Source of the DNA: CAWEYO01 sp963813315
Lineage (GTDB): Bacteria > Pseudomonadota > Alphaproteobacteria > Rhizobiales > Rhizobiaceae
NCBI GenBank assembly: GCA_963813315.1
Contig: CAWEYO010000018.1
Coordinates: forward strand, 186,001 to 250,000
DNA: 64,000 bases
Direction: 5' to 3'
Shown here: positions 25,858 to 34,028 of the stretch, piece after piece
Layout of the letters: the number at the start of each line of letters is the position of its first letter
How positions within the stretch are numbered: position 1 is the first letter of the stretch
Translations under genes and position numbers: made by a program
The notes under the pieces: generated by a model
What the model saw: the letters and a program-made list of their open reading frames with translations, nothing else
What the model was told of the DNA's origin: nothing
Database searches by the model: none

Positions 25858-26916
25858 TTATGCCTGGCAAGCCTCGAAAGTGCGCTTCAGCCGCTCGGCA
25901 TCGAGTTCTCGCCCTATGAATACGAGCCGGCTCTCATGCTTCTCGCCGTCCTTCCATGCCCGCTGGTGATCGCCTTCGATGATCATGTGGACGCCCTGGA
26001 TGACGTAGCGGTCCGGATCGTCCTTGAAAGCGATGATCCCCTTGAGGCGCAAGATGTTCGGTCCCTCGGCCTGCGTGATCTTTTCGATCCAGGGAAAGAA
26101 TTTCTTCGGCTCCATTTCGCTGCCGCGCAGCGAAACCGACTGCACGGTCACGTCATGTATGGGAGATACACCATCGTCGTGGTGATCATGGTCATGCCCG
26201 TCATGCTGGTGGTGATCGTGGTCGCAATCCGGACCACATTCGTGATCGTGATCGTGATCGTGCGATTCAAGGAAGTGCGGATCGTTCTCGAGCGCGCGCG
26301 ACAGGTCGAAGGCGCCCCGGTCCAGCACTTCATCCAGCGACACTCCGGCGCGTTGCGTTCGATGGATGCGAGCGCCGGGATTGATGGCCCGGATTGCCGC
26401 TTCGACATTCCTCAGTTCAACGTCGTTCACGAGATCGGTCTTGTTGACCAGCACAACGTCGGCGAAGGCGATCTGGTCCTCGGCCTCACGCGAATCCTTG
26501 AGACGCAGCGGCAGGTGCTTGGCATCGACCAGCGCGACGACCGCGTCGAGCCTGGTCTTGGCGCGCACGTCCTGGTCCATGAAAAAGGTTTGGGCAACCG
26601 GCACCGGATCGGCAAGGCCGGTCGTCTCCACCACGATCGCGTCGAAACGGCCTGGCCGGCGCATCAGGCCCTCGACCACGCGGATCAGGTCGCCGCGGAC
26701 GGTGCAGCACACGCAGCCATTGTTCATCTCGTAGATTTCCTCGTCGGATTCCACGATCAGGTCATTGTCGATGCCGATCTCGCCAAATTCGTTGACGATG
26801 ACGGCATAGCGCTTGCCATGGTTCTCGGAGAGGATGCGGTTGAGCAGCGTAGTCTTTCCGGAGCCGAGATAGCCGGTCAGAACGGTCACGGGAATCTGCG
26901 TCTCAGCTTCGCTCAT
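25858..26916 (-). CDS. COG0523 (CobW/G3E) GTPase, probable zinc chaperone
   Basis: A 352-residue metallochaperone-type GTPase. Walker A is TGYLGSGKTTLLN (residues 14-26), the metal-binding motif is GCVCC (68-71 are Cys-Val-Cys-Cys), the ETTGLADP switch lies near 97, and the nucleotide base motif is NKTD (158-161). Residues 219-248 form a His/Asp-rich loop with two additional cysteines, suited to zinc. The C-terminal CobW domain ends RLKRTFEAC. No Zur-type palindrome was found upstream. ATG 26916 follows GAAGGTAG. Confidence 0.87.
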   Translation of the reverse strand: MSEAETQIPVTVLTGYLGSGKTTLLNRILSENHGKRYAVIVNEFGEIGIDNDLIVESDEEIYEMNNGCVCCTVRGDLIRVVEGLMRRPGRFDAIVVETTGLADPVPVAQTFFMDQDVRAKTRLDAVVALVDAKHLPLRLKDSREAEDQIAFADVVLVNKTDLVNDVELRNVEAAIRAINPGARIHRTQRAGVSLDEVLDRGAFDLSRALENDPHFLESHDHDHDHECGPDCDHDHHQHDGHDHDHHDDGVSPIHDVTVQSVSLRGSEMEPKKFFPWIEKITQAEGPNILRLKGIIAFKDDPDRYVIQGVHMIIEGDHQRAWKDGEKHESRLVFIGRELDAERLKRTFEACQA

Positions 26917-27228
26917 CGATCTACCTTCGGGATTGGACTGTCCTGGGATGGGAACCATATAGGATGCCAGTCGGGGTTTTGCACGCAGGAATTCGGCGGC
27001 TCCAGTAGCGACCGGCCTTTGTCATCTGGTTGAAACGCATCTCTGGCACTACAGTGCCATGCCTCCTTTGGGCGCCCAAAGGAGGCTGTTTGCCGAAAAT
27101 TTTTCGGGCCAATGCAGTAGCTTCCGGTGGACTGGTTTCGATTGCCGGCAAAGCAGCTTTTGCATTTCTGATTGCCAACCGGACTGCGGCGGCTGATATT
27201 GCACTCCGTTTCGACGCGGGAGGGGGTC
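26917..27228. other. 312-base gap between the G3E GTPase and a MarR regulator
   Basis: A divergent intergenic region with no coding signal. It holds a perfect 26-base palindrome at 27061-27086 and the GGGAGGGGG ribosome site of the MarR gene. No Zur box or second operator is evident. Confidence 0.6.
27061..27086. promoter_or_regulatory. Perfect 26-base palindrome
   Basis: GCCTCCTTTGGGC is followed at once by its exact reverse complement GCCCAAAGGAGGC, with no loop. It lies midway in the divergent gap between the GTPase and marR genes. It might be a dimeric repressor site for the adjacent MarR protein or a cruciform/terminator; no T-tract follows directly. Confidence 0.5.
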
Positions 27229-27699
27229 ATGGCCAAATCTGACAGAGGTGCGACGATGAGCCGGCTGCACTCGGCGGCGCGGCTGTCCCGTACAGCGCTG
27301 GCGGCGCGCCTGCTGGATCATGGCTTCTATGCCGGACAAGACCAGATCATGCTGGCGCTGGACAATGAGGATGGACAGACGCCCGGTCAGTTGGCGGTGC
27401 GTCTAGGCGTGCGACCGCCGACCATAACCAAGACGATCAATCGCCTGCAGGGGCAGGGATTTCTCGACAAGCGCGCCTCGGAGATCGATGCGCGGCAAGC
27501 CCATATCTTCCTCACCGATACCGGCCGCGATGCAATCCGGGCTATCGAAAAGTCCGTGCGGAAAACCGAAAAGCAGGCGCTGAAAGGCCTCGACAAGAAA
27601 GAGCAGAAGACGTTGTCGAAGCTTCTGTCGCGCCTCGAAGCCAATTTGTCCAACGGCCCGGTTGTCCCGGTCGACGAGGACAACGACATGGATGAATAG
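27229..27699 (+). CDS. MarR-family transcriptional regulator
   Basis: A 156-residue winged-helix regulator. The helix-turn-helix region is QTPGQLAVRLGVRPPTITKT, and the wing is FLDKRASEIDARQAHIFLTD. The C-terminus is long and acidic (PVVPVDEDNDMDE). ATG 27229 has a strong GGGAGGGGG ribosome site. No obvious target other than its own divergent region. Confidence 0.86.
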   Translation: MAKSDRGATMSRLHSAARLSRTALAARLLDHGFYAGQDQIMLALDNEDGQTPGQLAVRLGVRPPTITKTINRLQGQGFLDKRASEIDARQAHIFLTDTGRDAIRAIEKSVRKTEKQALKGLDKKEQKTLSKLLSRLEANLSNGPVVPVDEDNDMDE

Positions 27700-27738
27700 C
27701 CGGCTCCAGCAGGTTCGGATTGTTTGTGACAATCCCTA

Positions 27739-27773
27739 TCCAGGCCGGTATCACTGAACACCAACAGACCCTA
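27739..27773. repeat. TAGGGTGTG-family repeat, partial copy
   Basis: On the minus strand it reads TAGGGTCTGTTGGTGTTCAG then TGATACCGGCCTGGA, a diverged copy of the left end of the element at 30139-30286. It follows the marR stop. Confidence 0.6.
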
Positions 27774-27837
27774 CGCCGGGGCGCAACGACGATGAATGGC
27801 AAAAAAGCTTGATTTCCGTGTCGACGATGGCATAAGC

Positions 27838-27860
27838 CTGATTTAAACGGTTTAAATCAG
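27838..27860. promoter_or_regulatory. Probable LacI-family operator
   Basis: CTGATTTAAACGGTTTAAAT with the final CAG is a 23-base inverted repeat, perfect apart from its central base, with the CG-centred half-sites usual for LacI-family regulators. It ends 19 bases before the start of the lacI-type gene, so autoregulation is likely. Confidence 0.78.
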
Positions 27861-27879
27861 CGTTCCCAGGGAGCCGGTT

Positions 27880-28902
27880 CTGGCACAAAAGATCAAGCTT
27901 TCGACGATTGCCGACGCTCTGGGCGTCTCCACTGCCACAGTTTCGCTCGCGTTGCGGGACAGTCCGCTGGTTGCCGATGCCACCCGCGACCGCATCAAGG
28001 AACATGCCCGCGCCATTGGGTACATCTACAACCGGCGTGCGGCGAGTCTCAGGACTTCCCGATCAGGCATCGTCGGCGTTGTCGTGCACGACATCATGAA
28101 TCCGTTCTTCGCGGAGATATTGCGCTCCATCGAAACGGAGCTCGACCGCAGCGGCCAGACCTTCATTCTGTCCAATCACTATGATCAGCTCGAAAAGCAG
28201 CGCACCTTCATCGACACACTGCTGCAGCTCGGCGCCGACGGCGTCATCATGTCGCCGGCCATCGGCACGCCTGCGGAAGATATCCAGATGGCGGAAGGCA
28301 ACGGGCTGCCCGCGGTGCTCATCGCCCGCTCCGTCGAGGGCGCCGACGTTCCCGTATTCAGGGGCGACGATGCCTACGGCATAGGACTCGCCACCAACCA
28401 TCTCATTTCGCTCGGCCATTGCCGGATCGCCATGATCGGGGGCACCGACCAGACCTCGACAGGTCGTGACCGCTACCACGGATATGTCTTGGCGATGGAA
28501 GCGGCCGGGCTGGATGTCAAACCGTCCTGGCGGATTCCCGGACCACGCACCAAACAGGCAGGGTTCGAAGCGGCCGGCCAGTTCCTGGCGCTTAAGGACA
28601 AGCCTACGGCCGCGGTGTGCTGGAACGATCTCGTGGCGATCGGCCTCATGAACGGAATTGCCCGGGCTGGGCTTGTGCCGGGCGCCGATGTTTCCGTGAC
28701 AGGGTACGACGACCTCGAGGAGGCAGCGATTGCGACGCCCGCGCTTACGACGGTCTGGAACGGCCAGCGCGAGGTGGGCCGGCGCGCGGCGCGCGTTCTG
28801 CTTGACCGGCTCAACGGAGCAGCGGTGCACGCCAGCCAGGAACTTATAAGGCCGGAACTGCACGTCCGCCAATCGACGGGAAAACCGTTCGAGCGCGTTT
28901 GA
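27880..28902 (+). CDS. LacI-family transcriptional regulator
   Basis: A 340-residue repressor. The N-terminal helix-turn-helix is LSTIADALGVSTATVSLALR, with the hinge following after RDRIKEHARAIGYIYNRRAA. The periplasmic-binding-like domain starts GIVGVVVHDIMNPFFAEI. No ATG, GTG or TTG lies before the helix-turn-helix; the frame is best opened by a CTG at 27880, with CAGGGAG at 27867-27873. Starting at TTG 27952 would delete the DNA-binding helices. It is followed by a 2-hydroxyacid dehydrogenase. The ligand is unknown. Confidence 0.83.
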   Translation: MAQKIKLSTIADALGVSTATVSLALRDSPLVADATRDRIKEHARAIGYIYNRRAASLRTSRSGIVGVVVHDIMNPFFAEILRSIETELDRSGQTFILSNHYDQLEKQRTFIDTLLQLGADGVIMSPAIGTPAEDIQMAEGNGLPAVLIARSVEGADVPVFRGDDAYGIGLATNHLISLGHCRIAMIGGTDQTSTGRDRYHGYVLAMEAAGLDVKPSWRIPGPRTKQAGFEAAGQFLALKDKPTAAVCWNDLVAIGLMNGIARAGLVPGADVSVTGYDDLEEAAIATPALTTVWNGQREVGRRAARVLLDRLNGAAVHASQELIRPELHVRQSTGKPFERV

Positions 28903-29114
28903 ATGGCCGTCTGCCACGGCTCCTCCAGACGATTGAAACTTCGGCTGCAATTGCTAAAATCGGCCTTGGCGGTTGGACGAGTGGTCTCAACACTCGATCG
29001 GCCATCCGACCGGCGGCCGGACAATCCTGCCTCGCGTAGGAATGCGAGCGGCGGCTTTCACGGCGTCGCTGTCCGGCCGTCTCAGGCAACGTCGTAGCCC
29101 AGAAAGATCCCTCG

Positions 29115-30095
29115 ATGACAAGCGAAATGAGCCCGGTGATCATCCTCGTGCCAGGCGATCTCCATGAAAGGGCGATAAGGCGGCTGGGCGAGGCATTCCG
29201 CGTGATTCGGATCGCGCGGTCCGACCCTGCTCTTGTCACGGGAGAACTGGCGCGAAACGTCCGTGGCGTCGCTGCGATGACTACAGTCGATGCGGGACTC
29301 ATCGATGGGCTGCCGAAGCTCGAGATCATCGCCAGTTTCGGCGTCGGCTACGACCATGTGGATGCGGCGCACGCCGCCCGCAAGGGCGTGATGGTGACCA
29401 ACACGCCGGATGTCCTGACTGAAGAGGTAGCCGACACTGCGATCGGGTTGCTGCTGAATACGGTACGCGAATTTCCCAAGGCGGAAGCCTGGCTGCGCGA
29501 GGGCCGCTGGGCAAACGAAGGCGCCTATCCGCTGACCAGGATGACGCTGCGTGGCCGGCGCGCCGGCATCTTCGGCATGGGCCGGATCGGGCGGGCAATC
29601 GCGCGCCGCCTGGAGGCTTTAGGCCTGCCTGTCGCCTATCATAACCGCCGCCCGGTCGAAGGCGTGTCCTATGACTATCATGCCACGCTCGTCGGCCTGG
29701 CCGGAGCCGTGGACACATTGATTTCGGCCGCACCAGGCGGCGCCGCCACCGATAAGGCAGTGGACGCGAAAGTGCTTGAAGCGCTCGGACCCGACGGCGT
29801 GTTCGTCAATATCGGCCGCGGAAGCACGGTGGACCAGACTGCCCTCTCCGCCGCCCTCGCCAACGGTACGATCTCGGCGGCCGGGCTCGACGTTTTCGCG
29901 GACGAGCCAAACGTGCCACAGGTCCTGCTTGACCTCCCGAACGCCTGCCTGTTGCCGCATGTCGCCTCGGCCTCCGTCCACACGCGCGCGGCGATGGCCG
30001 ACCTCGTGGTCGACAATCTGATGTCGTGGTTTTCCGGTGGCGGGGCTCTCACGCCTGTGGCGGAAGCCTCTCATATCGCGGCAAGACTTCACTGA
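29115..30095 (+). CDS. D-isomer-specific 2-hydroxyacid dehydrogenase (glyoxylate/hydroxypyruvate reductase type)
   Basis: A 326-residue NAD(P)H-dependent reductase. The nucleotide loop is GIFGMGRIGRAIARRL, the catalytic Arg is in NIGRGSTVDQTAL, the Glu in FADEPNVP and the His in LLPHVASAS. It is of the GhrB/GyaR type and may reduce glyoxylate or hydroxypyruvate, tying in with glyoxylate from the purine island. It lies 212 bases after the LacI regulator; that gap shows no feature. ATG 29127 is an alternative start. Confidence 0.84.
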   Translation: MTSEMSPVIILVPGDLHERAIRRLGEAFRVIRIARSDPALVTGELARNVRGVAAMTTVDAGLIDGLPKLEIIASFGVGYDHVDAAHAARKGVMVTNTPDVLTEEVADTAIGLLLNTVREFPKAEAWLREGRWANEGAYPLTRMTLRGRRAGIFGMGRIGRAIARRLEALGLPVAYHNRRPVEGVSYDYHATLVGLAGAVDTLISAAPGGAATDKAVDAKVLEALGPDGVFVNIGRGSTVDQTALSAALANGTISAAGLDVFADEPNVPQVLLDLPNACLLPHVASASVHTRAAMADLVVDNLMSWFSGGGALTPVAEASHIAARLH

Positions 30096-30138
30096 ATATT
30101 CTATCGTCCGCGAGCAGGGCTGATCCCACGCCGCCGGC

Positions 30139-30286
30139 TAGGGTGTGTCGGGATTCAGGTCAGGCCGAGCCGAAAATGGCGGTTTTCGAGGACCGGCACG
30201 CAGCGTACGTTTGGGTACGCGAGTACCGGAAGCGCAGAAGACCGCCAATTTGGAGGCCGGCATCACCTGAATACGAACACACCCTA
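30139..30286. repeat. Complete 148-base TAGGGTGTG inverted-repeat element
   Basis: The left end TAGGGTGTGTCGGGATTCAG and the right end ACCTGAATACGAACACACCC plus TA are imperfect inverted repeats, and internal segments (AAAATGGCGGTTTTCGAGGA against GACCGCCAATTTGG) also pair, so the unit could form a long hairpin. The right end supplies the stop codon of the convergent hydrolase gene. Partial copies are at 9660, 27739, 34871, 48238 and 57508. Confidence 0.85.
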
Positions 30287-31057
30287 TTCGGCAGCGGTTC
30301 TTGCGCCGGTGCGCAGAGCTGCATGAGCGCGCACAGCATCGCCAAACGCCCGGAAAATCCGCGCCGAGGTTTCGTCTGACTTTGCCCAGTACTCCGGGTG
30401 CCACTGCACGCCGACTGCGAAAGCGCGCAAATCCTTGACTGATACCGCCTCCACTGTGCCATCTTCGGCAACGGCCTCCACTTGAAGCATGGGGCCGAGC
30501 CGATCGATGCCCTGCCGATGCACGGAGTTGACCATTATCTCGCCGGCGCCGAAGACACCGGCAAGGCAGCTTCCCGACTTGATCGCGACATTCTGGCGGA
30601 TGGCGAAGCGTTCGTCCTGGTTGTCGCTGACCGGCGCGCGATGGTCGAGCGAACCCTCCCGTTCGTGGATCTCCGTCGCCAGCGTGCCGCCGAGCGCCAC
30701 GTTCAGTTCCTGGATGCCGCGACAGATGGCAAGCAGCGGCACGCCGCGGCCGATCGCCTTGCGGATCAGCGGCAGTGTGGTCGCGTCGCGGGCGGGATCG
30801 TAGGGACCGTTCGCCTCGCTGGCGTCGCCGCCATAGAGCGAAGGATGCACATTGGATTTGGAGCCGGTCACCATCACGCCGTCGACGGAAGCCAACAGCC
30901 GGTCGAGATCGAGGCGATCGCCAAATGACGGTACGAGAACGGGCAAGACTCCGGCAGCCGTGACAGCCGCTTCGAGATACTGCTGGGGAGTGGCATGCCA
31001 GGTGTAATTGTCGAACTGGCGAACATCCGTGGAAACGGCAACGAGCGGCTGTGGCAT
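30284..31057 (-). CDS. Gamma-glutamyl-gamma-aminobutyrate hydrolase family protein
   Basis: A 257-residue class-I glutamine-amidotransferase-like hydrolase. The nucleophile is in LLAICRGIQELNVALGG, and the His-Glu pair in GVQWHPEYW. In polyamine breakdown this enzyme (E. coli PuuD, unrelated to the urate PuuD above) releases GABA and glutamate. Together with the glutamine-synthetase-like gene at 23125-24513 it could form an amine glutamylation route. ATG 31057 has GGAAGG upstream. The stop codon lies inside the repeat element at 30139-30286. Confidence 0.84.
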   Translation of the reverse strand: MPQPLVAVSTDVRQFDNYTWHATPQQYLEAAVTAAGVLPVLVPSFGDRLDLDRLLASVDGVMVTGSKSNVHPSLYGGDASEANGPYDPARDATTLPLIRKAIGRGVPLLAICRGIQELNVALGGTLATEIHEREGSLDHRAPVSDNQDERFAIRQNVAIKSGSCLAGVFGAGEIMVNSVHRQGIDRLGPMLQVEAVAEDGTVEAVSVKDLRAFAVGVQWHPEYWAKSDETSARIFRAFGDAVRAHAALRTGARTAAE

Positions 31058-31380
31058 GTCTTCCTTCCGGCAAGGGCGGGGCACCAATTTGCCCGCGCGA
31101 AACAATTTCCGCCACATCTACCGCATCAGCCCGAAAATCGGAATGATTTTCGGAAAGCACGATGCGAAGATTCAAAGTGCTACAGCGTCCTTTGCGCGTC
31201 CCCCTGATGCTGGCACGTCGGCTCCGGTTCGTGGCTGGCCTGCGGGCGACGGCGTCACGGTTTGTGCCCGTACCTGCGGTCGATGCCTCACGCAATCGCG
31301 CCGCTGGACACCGACTTGCTTATATGTATTGTGCCGCGCATCCGGTACTTGAATGCAACTGGACCGCTGAAGGAGAATCC
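31058..31380. other. 323-base gap before the TRAP transporter binding protein
   Basis: A divergent intergenic region. It holds the hairpin at 31123-31164 and, near the right end, the AAGGAG ribosome site of the TRAP gene. No other gene or operator was seen. Confidence 0.6.
31123..31164. repeat. REP-like hairpin (GCATCAGCCCGAAAATCG family)
   Basis: GCATCAGCCCGAAAATCG pairs with CGATTTTCGG-type bases of the right arm, ATTTTCGGAAAGCACGATGC. It lies in the divergent gap upstream of the TRAP binding-protein gene. Confidence 0.75.
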
Positions 31381-32490
31381 ATGGATCGCCGTTCATTTAT
31401 CAGGAAAGCCGGTGCGACCGGCGCAGGGGCGGCAGCCGCCGCTACCGCGCTAGCGGCTCCGGCAATCGCGCAGACCACGCCAAAGATTTCATGGCGCTGC
31501 ACGTCGTCCTTTCCAAAGGCGCTGGATACGATTTTCGGCGCTGCCGAGACGATGGCGAGGTACGTCCGCGAATCGACTGACGGGAATTTCGATATCCAGA
31601 TTTTCGCAGCCAACGAAATCGTGCCGGGTCTGCAGGCCGCCGACGCAGCCGCGGCAGGAACCGTCGAGGCCTGTCATACAGCTTCCTATTACTACTGGGG
31701 CAAGGATCCTACCTACGCGCTGGCGACCGCGGTGCCTTTCGGCATGAACGTCCGCCAGATGAACGCGTGGATGTACTATGGCGGCGGTAACGACCTGGTC
31801 AACGAATTCTACGCCACCCAGGGTCTTTACGGCCTGCCCTGCGGCAATACAGGCGCACAGATGGGCGGCTGGTTCCGTAAGGAGATCAATACGCTGGACG
31901 ACCTCAAGGGCGTGAAAATGCGCATCGGAGGCTTCGCCGGCAAGGTCATGGAGAAGCTTGGCGTCATTCCGCAGCAGATTGCTGGCGGTGAAATCTACCA
32001 GGCGCTGGAGAAGGGCACGATCGACGCGGCCGAATGGGTCGGTCCGTACGACGACGAGAAGCTCGGCTTCCAGAAGGTTGCGCCCTATTACTACTATCCG
32101 GGCTGGTGGGAAGGCGGGCCGGTCTTGCATACACTCGTCAACATGGCGAAGTGGAACGAGTTGCCGAAAAGCTACAAGGCCGTTTTGAGATCAGCGTGCC
32201 AGGCGGCGAATTGCGACATGATGGCGAGCTACGATCACAAGAACCCCGCTGCGCTCAAACGTGTCGTGGCGGCCGGCGGTCAGCTGCGTCCCTTCAGTCC
32301 CGAAATTCTGGCAGCCTGTTTCGATGCGGCTAACGCAACCTATGCCGAGATCGAAGCTTCCAATGCGATGTTCAAGAAGATCCATGATAGCCAGACTGCG
32401 TTCAAGAGGGACGCCTATCTCTGGGCGCAGGTATCGGAATACACGTTCGACACCTTCATGATGATGCAGCAGCGGGCCGGCAAGCTATAA
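31381..32490 (+). CDS. TRAP transporter substrate-binding protein, TakP-like
   Basis: A 369-residue periplasmic binding protein. It has a Tat-type signal (MDRRSFIRKAGATGAG, then AAPAIAQ). The mature sequence, with WRCTSSFPKALDTIFGAAE, EIVPGLQAADAAAAGTVEAC and GWFRKEINTLDDLKGVKMR, resembles TakP, which binds alpha-keto acids. The ligand is thus probably a keto acid or carboxylate. The permease genes face it on the opposite strand, an unusual convergent order. Confidence 0.85.
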   Translation: MDRRSFIRKAGATGAGAAAAATALAAPAIAQTTPKISWRCTSSFPKALDTIFGAAETMARYVRESTDGNFDIQIFAANEIVPGLQAADAAAAGTVEACHTASYYYWGKDPTYALATAVPFGMNVRQMNAWMYYGGGNDLVNEFYATQGLYGLPCGNTGAQMGGWFRKEINTLDDLKGVKMRIGGFAGKVMEKLGVIPQQIAGGEIYQALEKGTIDAAEWVGPYDDEKLGFQKVAPYYYYPGWWEGGPVLHTLVNMAKWNELPKSYKAVLRSACQAANCDMMASYDHKNPAALKRVVAAGGQLRPFSPEILAACFDAANATYAEIEASNAMFKKIHDSQTAFKRDAYLWAQVSEYTFDTFMMMQQRAGKL

Positions 32491-32534
32491 AGCATCGGAC
32501 CCGAAAGTGGGGCCTTTCGAATGGGAAAGAGAAG

Positions 32535-32565
32535 CCCCGGCGCTCCTGCGCCGGGGTTCTTTTTT
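32535..32565. terminator. Rho-independent terminator between convergent TRAP genes
   Basis: CCCCGGCGC and GCGCCGGGG form a 9-base stem with a TCCT loop, followed by TTCTTTTTT on the plus strand. The minus-strand side (CTTCTCTTT) is also pyrimidine-rich, so it may end both convergent units. Confidence 0.85.
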
Positions 32566-32576
32566 GCCTTAGGCTT

Positions 32577-34028
32577 TCAGTTGAATTTCGGCGGGGTGTT
32601 GAGATCGAAGGCCGGCGGTGTACCGAGTTCACCCCCGCCAGAACCGGGTCCGCCTGGCACCAGAATCTGGATCTTGTCGAGATCAAGCGGCACCGTCTGG
32701 TCGAGAAAAAAGGTGACCATTCCGGGAAAGAAGATCAGCAGCGCAACGAGGATTACCTGCAGCACGACCCACGGGATCGCTCCCCAATAGATGTCGCTGG
32801 TCTTGATCGACTTGGGAGCAATGCCGCGCAGGTAAAACAGCGCAAAACCGAAGGGCGGGTGCATGAAACTCGTCTGCATGTTTGCGCAGATCATTACGCC
32901 GAACCAGATCAGGTCGATGCCCAAAGCCTGCGCGGCAGGCGCCAGAAGGGGCACGATAATGAAGGCGATCTCGAAAAAGTCGAGGAAGAAGGCGATGATG
33001 AAGATGAACACGTTGACGAAGGTGAGGAAGCCCACCACGCCGCCGGGCAGTGATGTCAACATGCTCTGGATCCAGTGGCCGCCCCCGACGCCCTGGAAAA
33101 CGAGGCTGAAGACGCGTGCGCCGAGAAGGATGAAAACAACCATCGCCGTCAGGCGCATGGTCATGTCCATCCCCTGGTAGATGAGCTTCCAGCTAAGCCT
33201 GCGGTTCATCCAGGCAAGCAGCATGGCGCCGACGACGCCCATCGCGCCAGCCTCCGTTGGCGTCGCCAGTCCCATGAAGATTGTGCCCAGGACGATGAAG
33301 ATCAGCGCCAGCGACGGCACCATGCCGCGGATGCATTTGAGGGCGAGCGGCCAGCCGCGCAGGGTTCGGGCTTCCGGCGGCAGGGCGGGCAGATAGTCCG
33401 GTCTCAGGATACTGAGGACGAAGACCCAGCCTGCGAACAAAAGCACCTGCACGATGCTGGCGCCAGTGGCGCCGATATACATGTCGCCCGGCGACTTCTG
33501 GAGCTGATCGGCAAGCACGATAAGGACCAGCGACGGCGGTATCAATTGGGTGATGGTGCCTGATGCAGCGATCACGCCGGTGGCATGGCGCACGTTGTAG
33601 CCGTATTTGGTCATGATCGGCAGCGAGATGAGGCCCATCGCGATGACTGAAGCCGCGACGGTGCCGGTGATGGCGCCAAGCACCGCGCCGACCAGGATTA
33701 CGGCATAGGAAAGGCCGCCGCGCAAGCCTCCGAAAAGCTGACCAAAACCCTCGAGCAGGTCTTCAGCGAGCCCGCAGCGCTCGAGGATCACGCCCATGAA
33801 GGTAAAGAATGGAATGGCCAGCAGCAATTCGTTCGAGAGAACCGAGAACAACTGATAGGTGAGATTGCCGAGGAAGTCCGGCGCGATCAGGCCGAGTTCA
33901 ATTCCGATCATGCCGAAGAACAGGCCGACGGCGGCAAGCGAGAATGCCGCCGGATAGCCGATGACCATGAAAAAGATCAGCCCCACGAACATCAGCGGGG
34001 CCATGTATTCGGTCAAAAGCGCAATCAT
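32577..34028 (-). CDS. TRAP transporter large permease subunit
   Basis: A 483-residue DctM-type membrane protein with 12 or more hydrophobic segments. Signatures include AIPFFTFMGVILERCGLAED, SYAVILVGAVLGAITGTVAA, GTITQLIPPSLVLIVLADQL and FLDFFEIAFIIVPLLAP. The C-terminal tail after FPGMVTFFLDQT is Pro/Gly-rich. It overlaps the small permease gene by 4 bases (ATGA). Confidence 0.9.
   Translation of the reverse strand: MIALLTEYMAPLMFVGLIFFMVIGYPAAFSLAAVGLFFGMIGIELGLIAPDFLGNLTYQLFSVLSNELLLAIPFFTFMGVILERCGLAEDLLEGFGQLFGGLRGGLSYAVILVGAVLGAITGTVAASVIAMGLISLPIMTKYGYNVRHATGVIAASGTITQLIPPSLVLIVLADQLQKSPGDMYIGATGASIVQVLLFAGWVFVLSILRPDYLPALPPEARTLRGWPLALKCIRGMVPSLALIFIVLGTIFMGLATPTEAGAMGVVGAMLLAWMNRRLSWKLIYQGMDMTMRLTAMVVFILLGARVFSLVFQGVGGGHWIQSMLTSLPGGVVGFLTFVNVFIFIIAFFLDFFEIAFIIVPLLAPAAQALGIDLIWFGVMICANMQTSFMHPPFGFALFYLRGIAPKSIKTSDIYWGAIPWVVLQVILVALLIFFPGMVTFFLDQTVPLDLDKIQILVPGGPGSGGGELGTPPAFDLNTPPKFN

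Noticed and set aside
26917..27228. Zur box upstream of the zinc GTPase
   Set aside because: No AT-rich Zur-like palindrome is present; the only palindrome (27061-27086) is GC-rich and unrelated.
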